DNA from: Hypomesus transpacificus
Lineage: Eukaryota; Chordata; Actinopteri; Osmeriformes; Osmeridae
Reading direction: 5' to 3'
Assembly (NCBI RefSeq): GCF_021917145.1
Contig: NW_025813796.1
Coordinates: 1,593,411 to 1,657,410 of the forward strand
Length of the DNA: 64,000 bases
The notes below the pieces were generated by a model, which worked only from the letters and a program-made list of their open reading frames with translations, did no database searches and was not told the origin of the DNA. Below, piece by piece: positions 24,601 to 35,072 of this stretch (within the stretch, counting starts at the first letter, position 1; each line of letters opens with the position of its first letter). A program made the translations under genes and the position numbers.

Positions 24601-25769
24601 AAAAGCAAAATGCTATTTTTAAAGAATTAAAATAAGTGAATATTATGAAATACAATGTTTTATATGTAAAGTTAATGTTATAGAATCAAAGTGCATCGGC
24701 AGGTGTCATTGTTAACACGAGTGAACGTTATAAACAATGAGGTTATTATATATATATCTTTAAGTTCTGAATCAAAAGATGATTGCTTTTGTGACTCCTT
24801 TACATTTGCTCAGATCAAAAGGCCAAGGTTCAAATTACGGGGGGGTTTGACCCCCCTAATTAAGACTTTGACCACCCCCCACAAGAGGTCAAAACAACAG
24901 GTCGGGGGGGGGGGTCAATGCATTTATATATTGTTCTTACCTGTAATCGTAAATATTACTTTACGCCCTGGAGAAGAAGTTGACCCGCCCCATTACCATT
25001 GTATAATTTGCACTCGGCAAAATGCACAGGATACAGCTCTCACCAGTGGCAGAGACTAATTGCTTGATAACAGTTATCAGATAACATAGACATCTGCACA
25101 CTGACCCAAACTTTTAGACCAAAAGGACATTCTCATAGTTGATAGTGCTTGTTGCCTATTAAAATGTGTAAACAAATGTGTTTTACTGTTCGTTGATTGC
25201 AGTGTATTTCTGATTTAACCTACTCCTGTGTGATAAGATAACTATTTGCACTCCAGTTGTACAACATAGCTATAATACAAGGATGATGCTTGTTATTGCT
25301 TTTGTACACACAAAACTACTTTGTTATTTGCAGAAGCATTTATCACATGCCCTGGTCTACCTCTGTGTGTGGACCAGTGTTAGTCATGCACAAACATTCA
25401 ACTGTAACCTGTAAGCCCCATTGTGACATCATCAAACATAGGCAGGAGGAAGAAACAGAAATCCTTCTCACTGAAACTGTCAATCAATGGTCCAATAGTA
25501 CAATATAATAATTACCAATACTACAAATACCAATCTGTTTTGCCTAAATCTCTCAGCAGTAAACACAGTGAACCAGTCAACCGGTATGATAACAGCTGAT
25601 AGGAGTCACTATAAGTGTTTAACATTGATGGTTGTGGCGTCAAAATAGCTGATGTGTCTGAAAACCCCCTTGTGACCTTAGAGGGCCCCACCCGTAATCA
25701 TTTAAATTAAAAGCTAAATACACAATTGATACAGAAAACGCTAGAAATTACAATTTTACTGCCGTGCTG

Positions 25770-26001
25770 TAACAATAACAGACTTGAGAAGCATGTCGCG
25801 AGAATGAAAGAGGAGTGCAAAGAAGCCCATCCAAACATGGACCTCCTGAAGGAGAAAATGAAGAGAACCTTTGCTGAGAGAGTCCGCTTCATTCAAAGCC
25901 ACTCCACCAGTGACATTCTTCAGGAGTTCCCAGCTTTGCTCATTGCTCCCCTACCTGTTCCTGTTCCATGGAAATCCAGACAGGCTATGTCATTGACAAG
26001 G
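25770..26001 (+). pseudogene. Remnant of a SAMD3-like gene (unit A, internally deleted)
   Basis: The frame reads RLEKHVARMKEECKEAHP, then NMDLLKEKMKRTFAERVRFI and TSDILQEFPAL. It then jumps directly to a segment that in unit B lies several hundred bases later and ends at a GTAAGA donor. The pattern of basic helix, 'MK.TF..R' and 'ILQEFP' resembles fish proteins annotated as sterile alpha motif domain-containing protein 3-like. Compared with unit B the middle exon and the final exon are missing. The family assignment is from memory and tentative. Confidence 0.5.
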
Positions 26002-26514
26002 TAAGAGCATCACCTCTTGTTCGGCTCTTGTATAACTGTCGTGTTTTGTTTGTTTTAATGGAAATCTGGAGTGTATTACTCCTTTGGTGTGGTTCATATT
26101 GATTGGTGAGTACAGAATTACATCCCACTCCCATTATGCCTGGTGGATTTTGTAGGATTTCTTTTGTTTAAAAGTCTTGCAAATACATTATTTCTCATAG
26201 TATAAGAGATGTATTTTTTATTGCATATAATTGGGTGAATAATATAATTTATGTTCAGATAACTTTCCAATCAAATGCACTGACAGTCAGACTGACTAAT
26301 TCTTTCATTCAGTTCAATAAAACGGAGAGTGAAAACCACAGTGTAAATGTAATGTAATATGTTGTATTCTTTGAGATTTCTATATATTTATTTTTGCAAA
26401 TTAGAAATGATCAAACCAGAATCATTATAGTTGTATACTTTTCAAAAGTCTGATATGTAAATAAAAACATGCTTTAAAACATCTTTTTCACCATTATTAT
26501 TGTTTTTATTGTTT

Positions 26515-26563
<49 letters not shown>

Positions 26564-26591
26564 AACTACTACTACTACTACTACAACAACA

Positions 26592-26658
<67 letters not shown>

Positions 26659-26762
26659 ATACTAATACTATTACTACTAATACTACTACTACTACTACTA
26701 ATACTACTAATGCTACTACTACTACTACTAATACTACTACTATTACTACTACTACTACTACA
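26515..26762. repeat. (TAC)n/(ACT)n trinucleotide array (unit A)
   Basis: About 245 bases of TAC triplets with occasional AAC and AAT interruptions. It produces poly-Leu, poly-Val, poly-Ser and poly-Thr frames that are not genes. On the minus strand it would lie in the 3' UTR of the coiled-coil gene. Confidence 0.95.
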
Positions 26763-27036
26763 CAACTTCTATAAAGGTTCTTCAAGGTTTTCCACAGTTT
26801 CAAATTGAGGAAACCTCCAAAGGTTCATCAAGGATCTTGTTGTTTTGAAAGTTGCTTGTTGAAAGTTGATAAGTGTGCCTGTGATCCAAATGACTGAGCA
26901 AAGGTGTAGACGTTTAACTTTCTTGTTTGGAAGGGTCAGCAACACAAAAACCCTTGCTTACATGGTGATGACAGAAAAGAGTGCATCCCTGATGTTTGTC
27001 ACGGTTGGTGTTACCGTAGATGGAAAGTCTCTCTTA

Positions 27037-28257
27037 TCAGTGGAAATGAAAGGCCCTCTTTATCTTCTCGAAGAAGCCACATTTTGGCAAAGACCTCATT
27101 TCCAGTTTTTCTTTTTCCGCCTTTTTCTCTTCCTTTTCTGTCTTCTCAATGTCCTTCCTCTGCTCTTCTGCTAACCTTTGCATCTCTTTCCTTTCTAGAT
27201 CTTTCATTTTGCATCTCTCATTCTCCAGCTTTCTTTGAATCTCCATGTTTCTTTTTTCTGCCTGCTCCAGCTGCTTCCTCTGCTTCTTCTCCATCTTCTC
27301 CTGTACCAGCTTTTCTGCTTTCTTCTGCTTTTCTAGGAACTCCCTCTCTTTCTTTGCTGCTTTCCCCTTCTCAGCCTTTATCTCATTCTCAATTTTCAAT
27401 ATGTCACTGCTGGAACTCTCCTCAACAGATGCCTCCAGAACTTGCATCCTCGCCAGTTCACTCTCTAATCCTTCCTCCTGGTTGGCCAAGGGGTGGGTGT
27501 AGATTGGAGTGTCCTTGGGAAGAGGTGTGCAGGTGGGATCCTTGACCCCGTGGGGGTGCCTGGCCTGAGCTTCCAGGGGTTTAGTGGTGGCGAGGCCCAA
27601 GAATACTCCATCTTTACCCAGTGGGAGGGGTGTGGGGGTTGGGGAGGCTGGCTGATGGATGGGAGACATTGATGGAACTTTGATATCCGCTGTCTGTGTT
27701 GGAGACAAGAAAATTGTTAGCACTGTAATGGAATACCCAACACAAAGGACACTTTTCTGAAGTAAAAAACAAAACAAATGACATGGCTTTAGTCTTCTTA
27801 CCTCCTCAAGCAGTTCGTCCATCATCTTCAACTCCTCCATGATGGTAAGAGACTTAACCACCTGTGTGTGAGGTGTCTTGGTCTCCTGCAGACCTTCAAG
27901 TTTCTTCTTGGAGGAGTTGAGCTCCTGCTCTTTCCGTCTCTGCTCTGATTTCCACAGCTCCCGCTCCTTCTGCATCCACTCTCTCCACCTCTCCTGCCTC
28001 TGCATGTCCAGCCTGTCTTCTGCCAGCCTTTTCTCTGCCTCCCTTATCTCTTCCAGCTTCTTTTCAGGCGGCTTCTGTAATATCTTTTTTAGGTCAACCC
28101 ACCTTTTAATTATACTTATCGTTTCTGCATTCTTTTGTCTTTTCTGCATCTCCCGGAAGCGTCTTTGTTCAGCCAGTACCTGTGGCCCGCTTTTTACCAC
28201 CGGTGTCCGTTCTTTCTTTTTCTTATCCATCCGCTTCTTTTTTGGGAATCCGCTCAT
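27037..28257 (-). CDS. Lys/Glu-rich coiled-coil protein, copy A (unrecognised)
   Basis: One open frame spans 406 codons, but residues 153-188 (RRLKPCHLFCF...) look like a 108-base readable intron with GTAAGA donor (27801) and CAACACAG acceptor (27694). Exons would be 28257-27802 and 27693-27037, giving 370 residues. The N-terminus is very basic (MSGFPKKKRMDKKKKER). Residues ~30-130 and the C-terminal ~140 are dense in K/E/R/Q with heptad-like spacing, joined by a Pro/Thr-rich linker. The protein ends KCGFFEKIKRAFHFH. A polypyrimidine tract with AG lies just before the ATG, hinting at an upstream non-coding exon. I do not recognise the family. A near-identical copy is at 35073-36293. Confidence 0.65.
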   Translation of the reverse strand: MSGFPKKKRMDKKKKERTPVVKSGPQVLAEQRRFREMQKRQKNAETISIIKRWVDLKKILQKPPEKKLEEIREAEKRLAEDRLDMQRQERWREWMQKERELWKSEQRRKEQELNSSKKKLEGLQETKTPHTQVVKSLTIMEELKMMDELLEEVRRLKPCHLFCFLLQKSVLCVGYSITVLTIFLSPTQTADIKVPSMSPIHQPASPTPTPLPLGKDGVFLGLATTKPLEAQARHPHGVKDPTCTPLPKDTPIYTHPLANQEEGLESELARMQVLEASVEESSSSDILKIENEIKAEKGKAAKKEREFLEKQKKAEKLVQEKMEKKQRKQLEQAEKRNMEIQRKLENERCKMKDLERKEMQRLAEEQRKDIEKTEKEEKKAEKEKLEMRSLPKCGFFEKIKRAFHFH

Positions 28258-28479
28258 GTTCTCTGTTCTATTGGAAAAGAAAGTGACTGCAGTGCAGTAT
28301 TGACATTGACTTTTATAGTTATTTTACTCATAATGACCAACACACATGACACATTAGAAATGACACATTGCTTTGTGACATCATAGCTATTGTGACAACA
28401 TTCTGATTCGCCCGTTGGATATTTCATTCTCCGATGTTATTCTAAGAGGGTGTTTCATGGCAAAAACACGTCACATGTA

Positions 28480-28495
28480 CCCCCCCCCCCCCCCC
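28480..28495. repeat. Poly-C run of 16 bases
   Basis: 16 consecutive C on the + strand. The paralogous site in unit B (36510-36526) is 11 C, one A and then 5-6 C, so the run has changed since the duplication. Confidence 0.9.
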
Positions 28496-29296
28496 TCCCT
28501 GATGTGATACTAGTAACGGAAGCTCAGCTTCCCCTGCAATAAAAAAAAAAAAGTCCAATATTTACTATTGTGTTAACATTTTAAATGCGTTATCAGTAAT
28601 CAGTTAAATATATTAACAGGTCGACTGACTGATTTCCTTCTCATACATTCCCGTAGCGTCCCGTTTTTTCAGTGCTTCGAAACTATACGGTCATTGGATG
28701 CTGAGATTATGTCCCGCCTCGGACGCTCAGCGTCTCAGGGGGTGAATGGAGGAGTGGGCTGGCCTGGACGCTGGGCTTCCGCGTGATGATTGGAGGGTTT
28801 GTGCATCTCCTTTTGATTGACAGTAATTTTGTACTACAAAAAGTCACCGAAGCTATTCAAACTCAGTCCCATCGCTGATTTTGCAGCTGTGGTTGAAAGA
28901 CAAACTGCAGAAACCTATTTCTTGGTATTTGCTTGGCGAAATTGCCAACCAATTTTCATCATACATTTCATACAATAATACACCACGTTCCTTGTTTCAG
29001 TTTAACCTAATTTCCACATTTCCTCCTTGATTAATATTGTTTTGTTACATCGTTCGTTCATTCATTAATTCATTCAGTAGGTTAGGCTTATCGTAGGGGT
29101 GAGCTAGTGAACTAGACAAATAAATAAAACATTTTTAGGATGTAGGTATGGCGTGAAATTAGTGCCAGGAGAGCGAGCTCTGTAAAAATGATTTGTAACT
29201 TGCAAAAAAGATTTGTGTCTCTGTAGAAAATGATTCGTGTACTCGCAAAAAAAAGTAGGCCGAAAATAAGCTTCCCCTCTTTGAAAGACCAGCAGC

Positions 29297-30271
29297 CCCA
29301 CGTACTGTACCTTGCGTGTCTTAGCCTGGTTTAGCCAATGAGCTCTCCACCTTTATTACTCATTTAAAAACGTTTTGATAAATGGAATATGAAAGCATCA
29401 TAGAATGTAAAGTAACAGCTAGCTGGCGTCAGTTACTTGTAAAATGCAGAGATAACAGTATAATCTCAATTGCACTTAAGTTAACAAATATTTGAGTGTG
29501 CTAACATTAGCAATAACGTCAGCTAGTTTGAGGTGTATGCAGGCAAACTTTTAAATTAGCAGCACATTTCTCGTATTTAACCACGATTAAACATGGACGT
29601 ACCTGAAAGTGAAGCACGGGCACCATCAGTTGATACCATGTGTGGAAGTAGGGTAAGTTCAGGTAATGTGGGACATCAGGTAAAGTGGGACAGTTATGCA
29701 TTTTGATGATTTAATATGTGCAAAACTGACATCCAATCACCAGAGCTGATCTTGAATAGTCAATCCAACACTTCTAGTCACTATGCAGTGGTTTTCATTT
29801 GCCTGACATCATCAGAGTAGGCGTGATCTGGCTTGTCAAGAGGTCTATTAGAAAAAACGCATCGAAAGTTCATCGGGATATGACATTATATTTCTCAATG
29901 ATAAGGCTGGCAAAGGAATTTAAATGAAGTTACAATGAGTTCTATTGCAGCATATTGAAGGGGTTTAACCACTTATTGAAACACACACAAAAATGTGTAA
30001 AATAATGCTTTGTTAGAAGAAAAAAACAATTTAATGGGACCGTCCCACATTATCTGATCATGTGGGACAGCATTTTTCAGGTAAAGTGGGACATCTAGTA
30101 ATGCTGTGTTTATGCTATAAAAGTAATTTAATTTGACAGTTCTCAAATGTTTAGTACCAATGCGTCATACCGCACTTAAGTTCCCAACTAAATAACCACT
30201 TACACTGTCATCGAACCAGCGCTTTCAGAGCTGTAAGCGTGACCGCTAACGTAATGAATCTTGCCACTCCC
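29297..30271. other. Spacer between the duplicated units
   Basis: AT-rich and without a gene. It carries repeated copies of a tcaggtaatgtgggaca-type motif: a direct pair at 29,660-29,692, an inverted pair with 9-bp arms at 30042-30068, and another copy at 30,079-30,093. The same motif, mostly on the opposite strand, occurs near the left edge of both duplicated units. It probably derives from a repeat element. Confidence 0.6.
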
Positions 30272-30469
30272 TTGTACATTACAATATATACACATTGTTG
30301 TATATAAACAAATTATTTTTATATTGCAGACTAGGCTGACAGACAATGACTGTCCCACTTTACCAGACAAGCTGTCCCACATTACCTAAAAATGCTGCCT
30401 GAGTGAGAGAGGGAATCTTGTTATGTTTGAAAGTGTGTAGCTTCTAAAATGTGTACTCCCATTTCAAAC

Positions 30470-30652
30470 CATTTACATTTAGCAGATGCTCTTATCCAGA
30501 GCGACTTACAGTAAGTACAGGGACATTCCCCCCGAGGCAAGTAGGGTGAAGTGCTTTGCCCAAGGACACAATGTCATTGGGCACAGCCGGAAATTGATCT
30601 GGCAACCTTCAGTTTACTAGCCCGATTCCCTCACCGTTCAGCCACCTGACTC
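30470..30652 (-). mobile_element. tRNA-derived SINE (unit B)
   Basis: Copy of the 23155-23337 SINE carried along in the duplication. It has the same head, body and tail and shows no obvious difference. Confidence 0.85.
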
Positions 30653-31230
30653 TGAACAGACACCTGACATCATGACATTTACAGAAACACCACTGGGGCA
30701 AGTTAACAGTTACTTAGTAAGTCTACTGGAGCCTCTACCAAAACGTGTCCCAAATTACCTGAAATCACCCTACTCTTTCTCTTGTAACAAGCTAACCACT
30801 GACATTGACTAATGCATGCTCATGTTTTGTTAACTGTATATTTATGACTGAATAAAGGCCATTCTTTTTAAAGTGTGATGAAAATGACTGAAAATGATTT
30901 TTTTTATTCTCATACGATAATACTCCAATTTAGGTTTATTTGGTGGTCGTCAGGAACCATTATAACAAAACATAGTAAACATCTAAATGCTCTTCCTGTC
31001 TCCATTTGGCTATCAAGATTTCAAAAAAGTTACTGCTTTCCTCCTTTGAATTGTGATTCACAGGGTTTGGTCATAAATATGGAGACATTTAAGATGATTG
31101 TTAGTCCAAGAAAATCGATGCTGTTAATCAACATTTTAAGTTTTGAAATGGATAGACTTGTTTAATTGACCATGCCACGGCAAACTTCCATTTGCAATAC
31201 AGTCATATTACTCTTTCATCTTCTCACCAG

Positions 31231-31498
31231 GTACAAAGAAAACATGATGAAGCTCTCAAGAATCCATCATGACCAACCAATGAGACCTTTGGACACAGCT
31301 GTGTTCTGGATCGAGTTTGTGATGCGCAACAAGGGGGCCAAGCACCTAAGGGTTCAAGCACACAACCTGACCTGGTACTACTGTTTAGATATAGCAGCTT
31401 TCTTGCTTTCTGTAGTGGGACTCATTCTTGTACTACTGATAAAAAAACGTGTTGTTTCTGCATTCGCAAGTGCTGTGGGAAAGGCAAACCAAGAGTAG
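31231..31498 (+). pseudogene. Orphan last exon of a UDP-glucuronosyltransferase (unit B)
   Basis: The translation is identical to the 23916-24183 copy, including acceptor, membrane helix and stop. No other UGT exon accompanies it. The identity shows that this part of the duplication is very recent or has been homogenised by gene conversion. Confidence 0.8.
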
Positions 31499-31769
31499 AG
31501 ACAGATTGATGCAGTTTTTAACAGATGCTTTAGAGCTCCTTGGAAAATATAGCTAGATGCATACAAATCTAATTTCACAACCTAAAAGGGTATTGTTGCT
31601 CTTGTTGGTTAGTTGTAACTGATTTAAATATTTGTAATCGCTGTGAATTACATTGATGTTGCTTGCTTTCCTCCAGGTACACTAGCACTTTCGAGGATCA
31701 TGTTGTTTAACTGTAATTTGTTTAACTACATGGTCTTCTGGTTCTAACCATTGGCACTGATTTGCTTTT

Positions 31770-31915
31770 TCACAATGTATGCTTCATGTTTTGGCTACCC
31801 GTGATGTTTGGAGCTAATTTGTTGTTTATGATCATTGACCTATACACTTTTGTAAAGCTCTCTCTTGAAAGACGCTTTGGATAAAAGCATCTGCTAAATG
31901 AATGAATGTAAATGT
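31770..31915 (-). repeat. L2-tail repeat (unit B)
   Basis: Same inverted repeat as at 24455-24600, carried in the duplication. Confidence 0.7.
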
Positions 31916-33084
31916 AAAAGCAAAATGCTATTTTTAAAGAATTAAAATAAGTGAATATTATGAAATACAATGTTTTATATGTAAAGTTAATGTTATAGAA
32001 TCAAAGTGCATCGGCAGGTGTCATTGTTAACACGAGTGAACGTTATAAACAATGAGGTTATTATATATATATCTTTAAGTTCTGAATCAAAAGATGATTG
32101 CTTTTGTGACTCCTTTACATTTGCTCAGATCAAAAGGCCAAGGTTCAAATTACGGGGGGGTTTGACCCCCTTAATTAAGACTTTGACCACCCCCCACAAG
32201 AGGTCAAAACAACAGGTCGGGGGGGGGGGTCAATGCATTTATATATTGTTCTTACCTGTAATCGTAAATATTACTTTACGCCCTGGAGAAGAAGTTGACC
32301 CGCCCCATTACCATTGTATAATTTGCACTCGGCAAAATGCACAGGATACAGCTCTCACCAGTGGCAGAGACTAATTGCTTGATAACAGTTATCAGATAAC
32401 ATAGACATCTGCACACTGACCCAAACTTTTAGACCAAAAGGACATTCTCATAGTTGATAGTGCTTGTTGCCTATTAAAATGTGTAAACAAATGTGTTTTA
32501 CTGTTCGTTGATTGCAGTGTATTTCTGATTTAACCTACTCCTGTGTGATAAGATAACTATTTGCACTCCAGTTGTACAACATAGCTATAATACAAGGATG
32601 ATGCTTGTTATTGCTTTTGTACACACAAAACTACTTTGTTATTTGCAGAAGCATTTATCACATGCCCTGGTCTACCTCTGTGTGTGGACCAGTGTTAGTC
32701 ATGCACAAACATTCAACTGTAACCTGTAAGCCCCATTGTGACATCATCAAACATAGGCAGGAGGAAGAAACAGAAATCCTTCTCACTGAAACTGTCAATC
32801 AATGGTCCAATAGTACAATATAATAATTACCAATACTACAAATACCAATCTGTTTTGCCTAAATCTCTCAGCAGTAAACACAGTGAACCAGTCAACCGGT
32901 ATGATAACAGCTGATAGGAGTCACTATAAGTGTTTAACATTGATGGTTGTGGCGTCAAAATAGCTGATGTGTCTGAAAACCCCCTTGTGACCTTAGAGGG
33001 CCCCACCCGTAATCATTTAAATTAAAAGCTAAATACACAAATACACAATTGATACAGAAAACGCTAGAAATTACAATTTTACTG

Positions 33085-34355
33085 CCGTGCTGTAACAAGA
33101 ACAGACTTGAGAAGCATGTCGCGAGAATGAAAGAGGAGTGCAAAGAAGCCCATCCAAACATGGACCTCCTGAAGGAGAAAATGAAGAGGACCTTTGCTGA
33201 GAGAGTCCGCTTCATTCAAAGCCACTCCACCAGTGACATTCTTCAGGAGTTCCCAGCTTTACAGCATATCAGCCATTGTGAGTTCCAACCCTGCATGGAG
33301 TTAATGTACAACTTAATGTAGACTTAATGTACAATTTGTATTAAAATTTGTCTTCCAAACACATTTTTAATGTATATAAAGACTCTTCTAGATTGTTGCT
33401 CAAATTGAGCACATCTATAACATTGATGTGGGTAAGAGGTTGCTGGAAGGCTTTGGGGAAGCAGCAAACAACATTGTTGCAGAAGCCAAACGGAGCAGCC
33501 AGGGCAAGGAGATCCTACTGCAGTATCAGAGAGCACTCAGTCAGGAGTGTGAGGAGACACACAAAGCTATTTAGAACGTTTTGTGATGTTCTTCAAATTC
33601 ACTATGCCATATTTGCTATAAAAACGGATCAAGTTGTGTTTTTTCCTTCGAGGACACACCGTCTGTGCTGCAATACTCTTGCTCCCCTACCTGTTCCATG
33701 GAAATCCAGACAGGCTATGTCATTGACAAGGTAAGAGCATCACCAGTCATCCATAGTCATTCATAGGTAGGGCTCTTGTATGCCTGTCGTGTTTTGTTTG
33801 TTTTAATGGAAATCTGGAGTGTATTACTCCTTTGGTGTGGTTCATATTGATGGGTGAGAACAGAATTACATCCCACTCCCATTATGCCTGGTGGATTTTG
33901 TGGGATTTTCTTATGCTTAAAAGTCTTGCAAATACATTATTTCTCATAGTATAAGAAGATTATATTGCATATAATTGGGTGAATAATATAATTTATGTTC
34001 AGATAACTCTCCAATCAGATGCACTGACAGTCAGACTGATTTACTCTTTAATTCAGTTCAATAAAACGGAGAGTGCTTGAAAACCAGTGTAAATGTCATG
34101 TATTCATGTAAGATACTGTATTTGTTGTGGGCTTTTCATATATGACATAGGCTCCTACCCCTGTGCTGCTCGTGAGTGGGAACCCCTTTCACCCCTTGTG
34201 AAATTTGTCTTCACGTGGATGGAAAGGACATTGCGAAGGTAGAGGACATCTCAGTGGGAGTTGGTGCCCTACTGGGGATCTATTTCATCTTTGGAGTTAA
34301 ATGCGCAGAAAATGTAAAGAAGACTCATTTTTATGCAGTGCATGGTTGGTAACAA
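33085..34355 (+). pseudogene. SAMD3-like gene remnant with frameshift (unit B)
   Basis: Four protein-like blocks follow one another. First, 33,100-33,262 (EKHVARMKEECKE...ILQEFPAL). Second, ~33,393-33,574 (IEHIYNIDVGKRLLEGFGEA...EETHKAI then TAG). Third, a short block ending ...EIQTGYVIDK before GTAAGA at ~33,731. Fourth, 34,151-34,350 (APTPVLLVSGNPFHP, then CEICLHVDGKDIAKV...LLGIYFIFGVKCAENV). The last block needs a one-base frameshift near 34,196, and reading straight on meets TGA at 34199. The order and style resemble the C-terminal half of fish SAMD3-like proteins. It is probably a decayed partial gene; the family call is tentative. Confidence 0.5.
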
Positions 34356-34575
34356 GTCAAATTAAGTACCTATAAGGGAAATTAAAATGGCAAACGTCTT
34401 GCTCTAAATGTATAATGTAATATGTTGTATTCTTTGAGATTTCTATATATTTATTTCTGCAAATTAGAAATGATCAAACCAGAATCATTATTGTTGTATA
34501 CTTTTCAAAAGTCTGATATGTAAATAAAAACATGCTTTACCACATCTGTTTCACCATTATTATTGTTTTTATTGT

Positions 34576-34624
34576 TTCTACTACTACTACTACTACTACT
34601 ACAACTACTACAACTACTACAACA

Positions 34625-34712
<88 letters not shown>

Positions 34713-34734
34713 ATACTACTAATGCTACTACTAC

Positions 34735-34766
<32 letters not shown>

Positions 34767-34797
34767 TTACTACTACTATTACTACTACTACTACTAC
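34576..34797. repeat. (TAC)n/(ACT)n trinucleotide array (unit B)
   Basis: Counterpart of the unit A array, about 220 bases, with a different pattern of AAC, AAT and TTC interruptions. Confidence 0.95.
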
Positions 34798-35072
34798 ACA
34801 ACTTCTATAAAGGTTCTTCAAGGTTTTCCACAGTTTCAAATTGAGGAAACCTCCAAAGGTTCATCAAGGATCTTGTTGTTTTGAAAGTTGCTTGTTAAAA
34901 GTTGATAAGTGTGCCTGTGATCCAAATGACTGAGCAAAGGTGTAGACGTTTAACTTTCTTGTTTGGAAGGGTCAGCAACACAAAAACCCTTGCTTACATG
35001 GTGATGACAGAAAAGAGTGCATCCCTGATGTTTGTCACGGTTGGTGTTACCGTAGATGGAAAGTCTCTCTTA

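Larger units (their letters stand above)
22959..29296. repeat. Tandem duplication, unit A
   Basis: This ~6.3 kb unit matches unit B (30272-37217) in the same order and orientation: paired tgtcccac motifs, a SINE, the UGT last exon, an inverted L2-like repeat, SAMD3-like remnants, a (TAC)n array, the coiled-coil gene, and an AT-rich flank. The UGT region appears identical between units, while the coiled-coil region differs at roughly 20 sites. Unit A lacks about 0.7 kb that is present in B. Confidence 0.93.

Noticed and set aside
26442..26808. Long poly-Ser, poly-Val and poly-Leu open frames on both strands
   Set aside because: They are the readings of a (TAC)n trinucleotide array, with no start context, no unique protein sequence and matching frames on both strands. 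The same applies to 34505-34844.
27084..28386. Plus-strand Ser/Phe/Leu-rich frames opposite the coiled-coil gene
   Set aside because: They are antisense shadows of the Lys/Glu-rich minus-strand coding sequence (GAG/AAG codons read as CTC/CTT). The same holds at 35120-36339.
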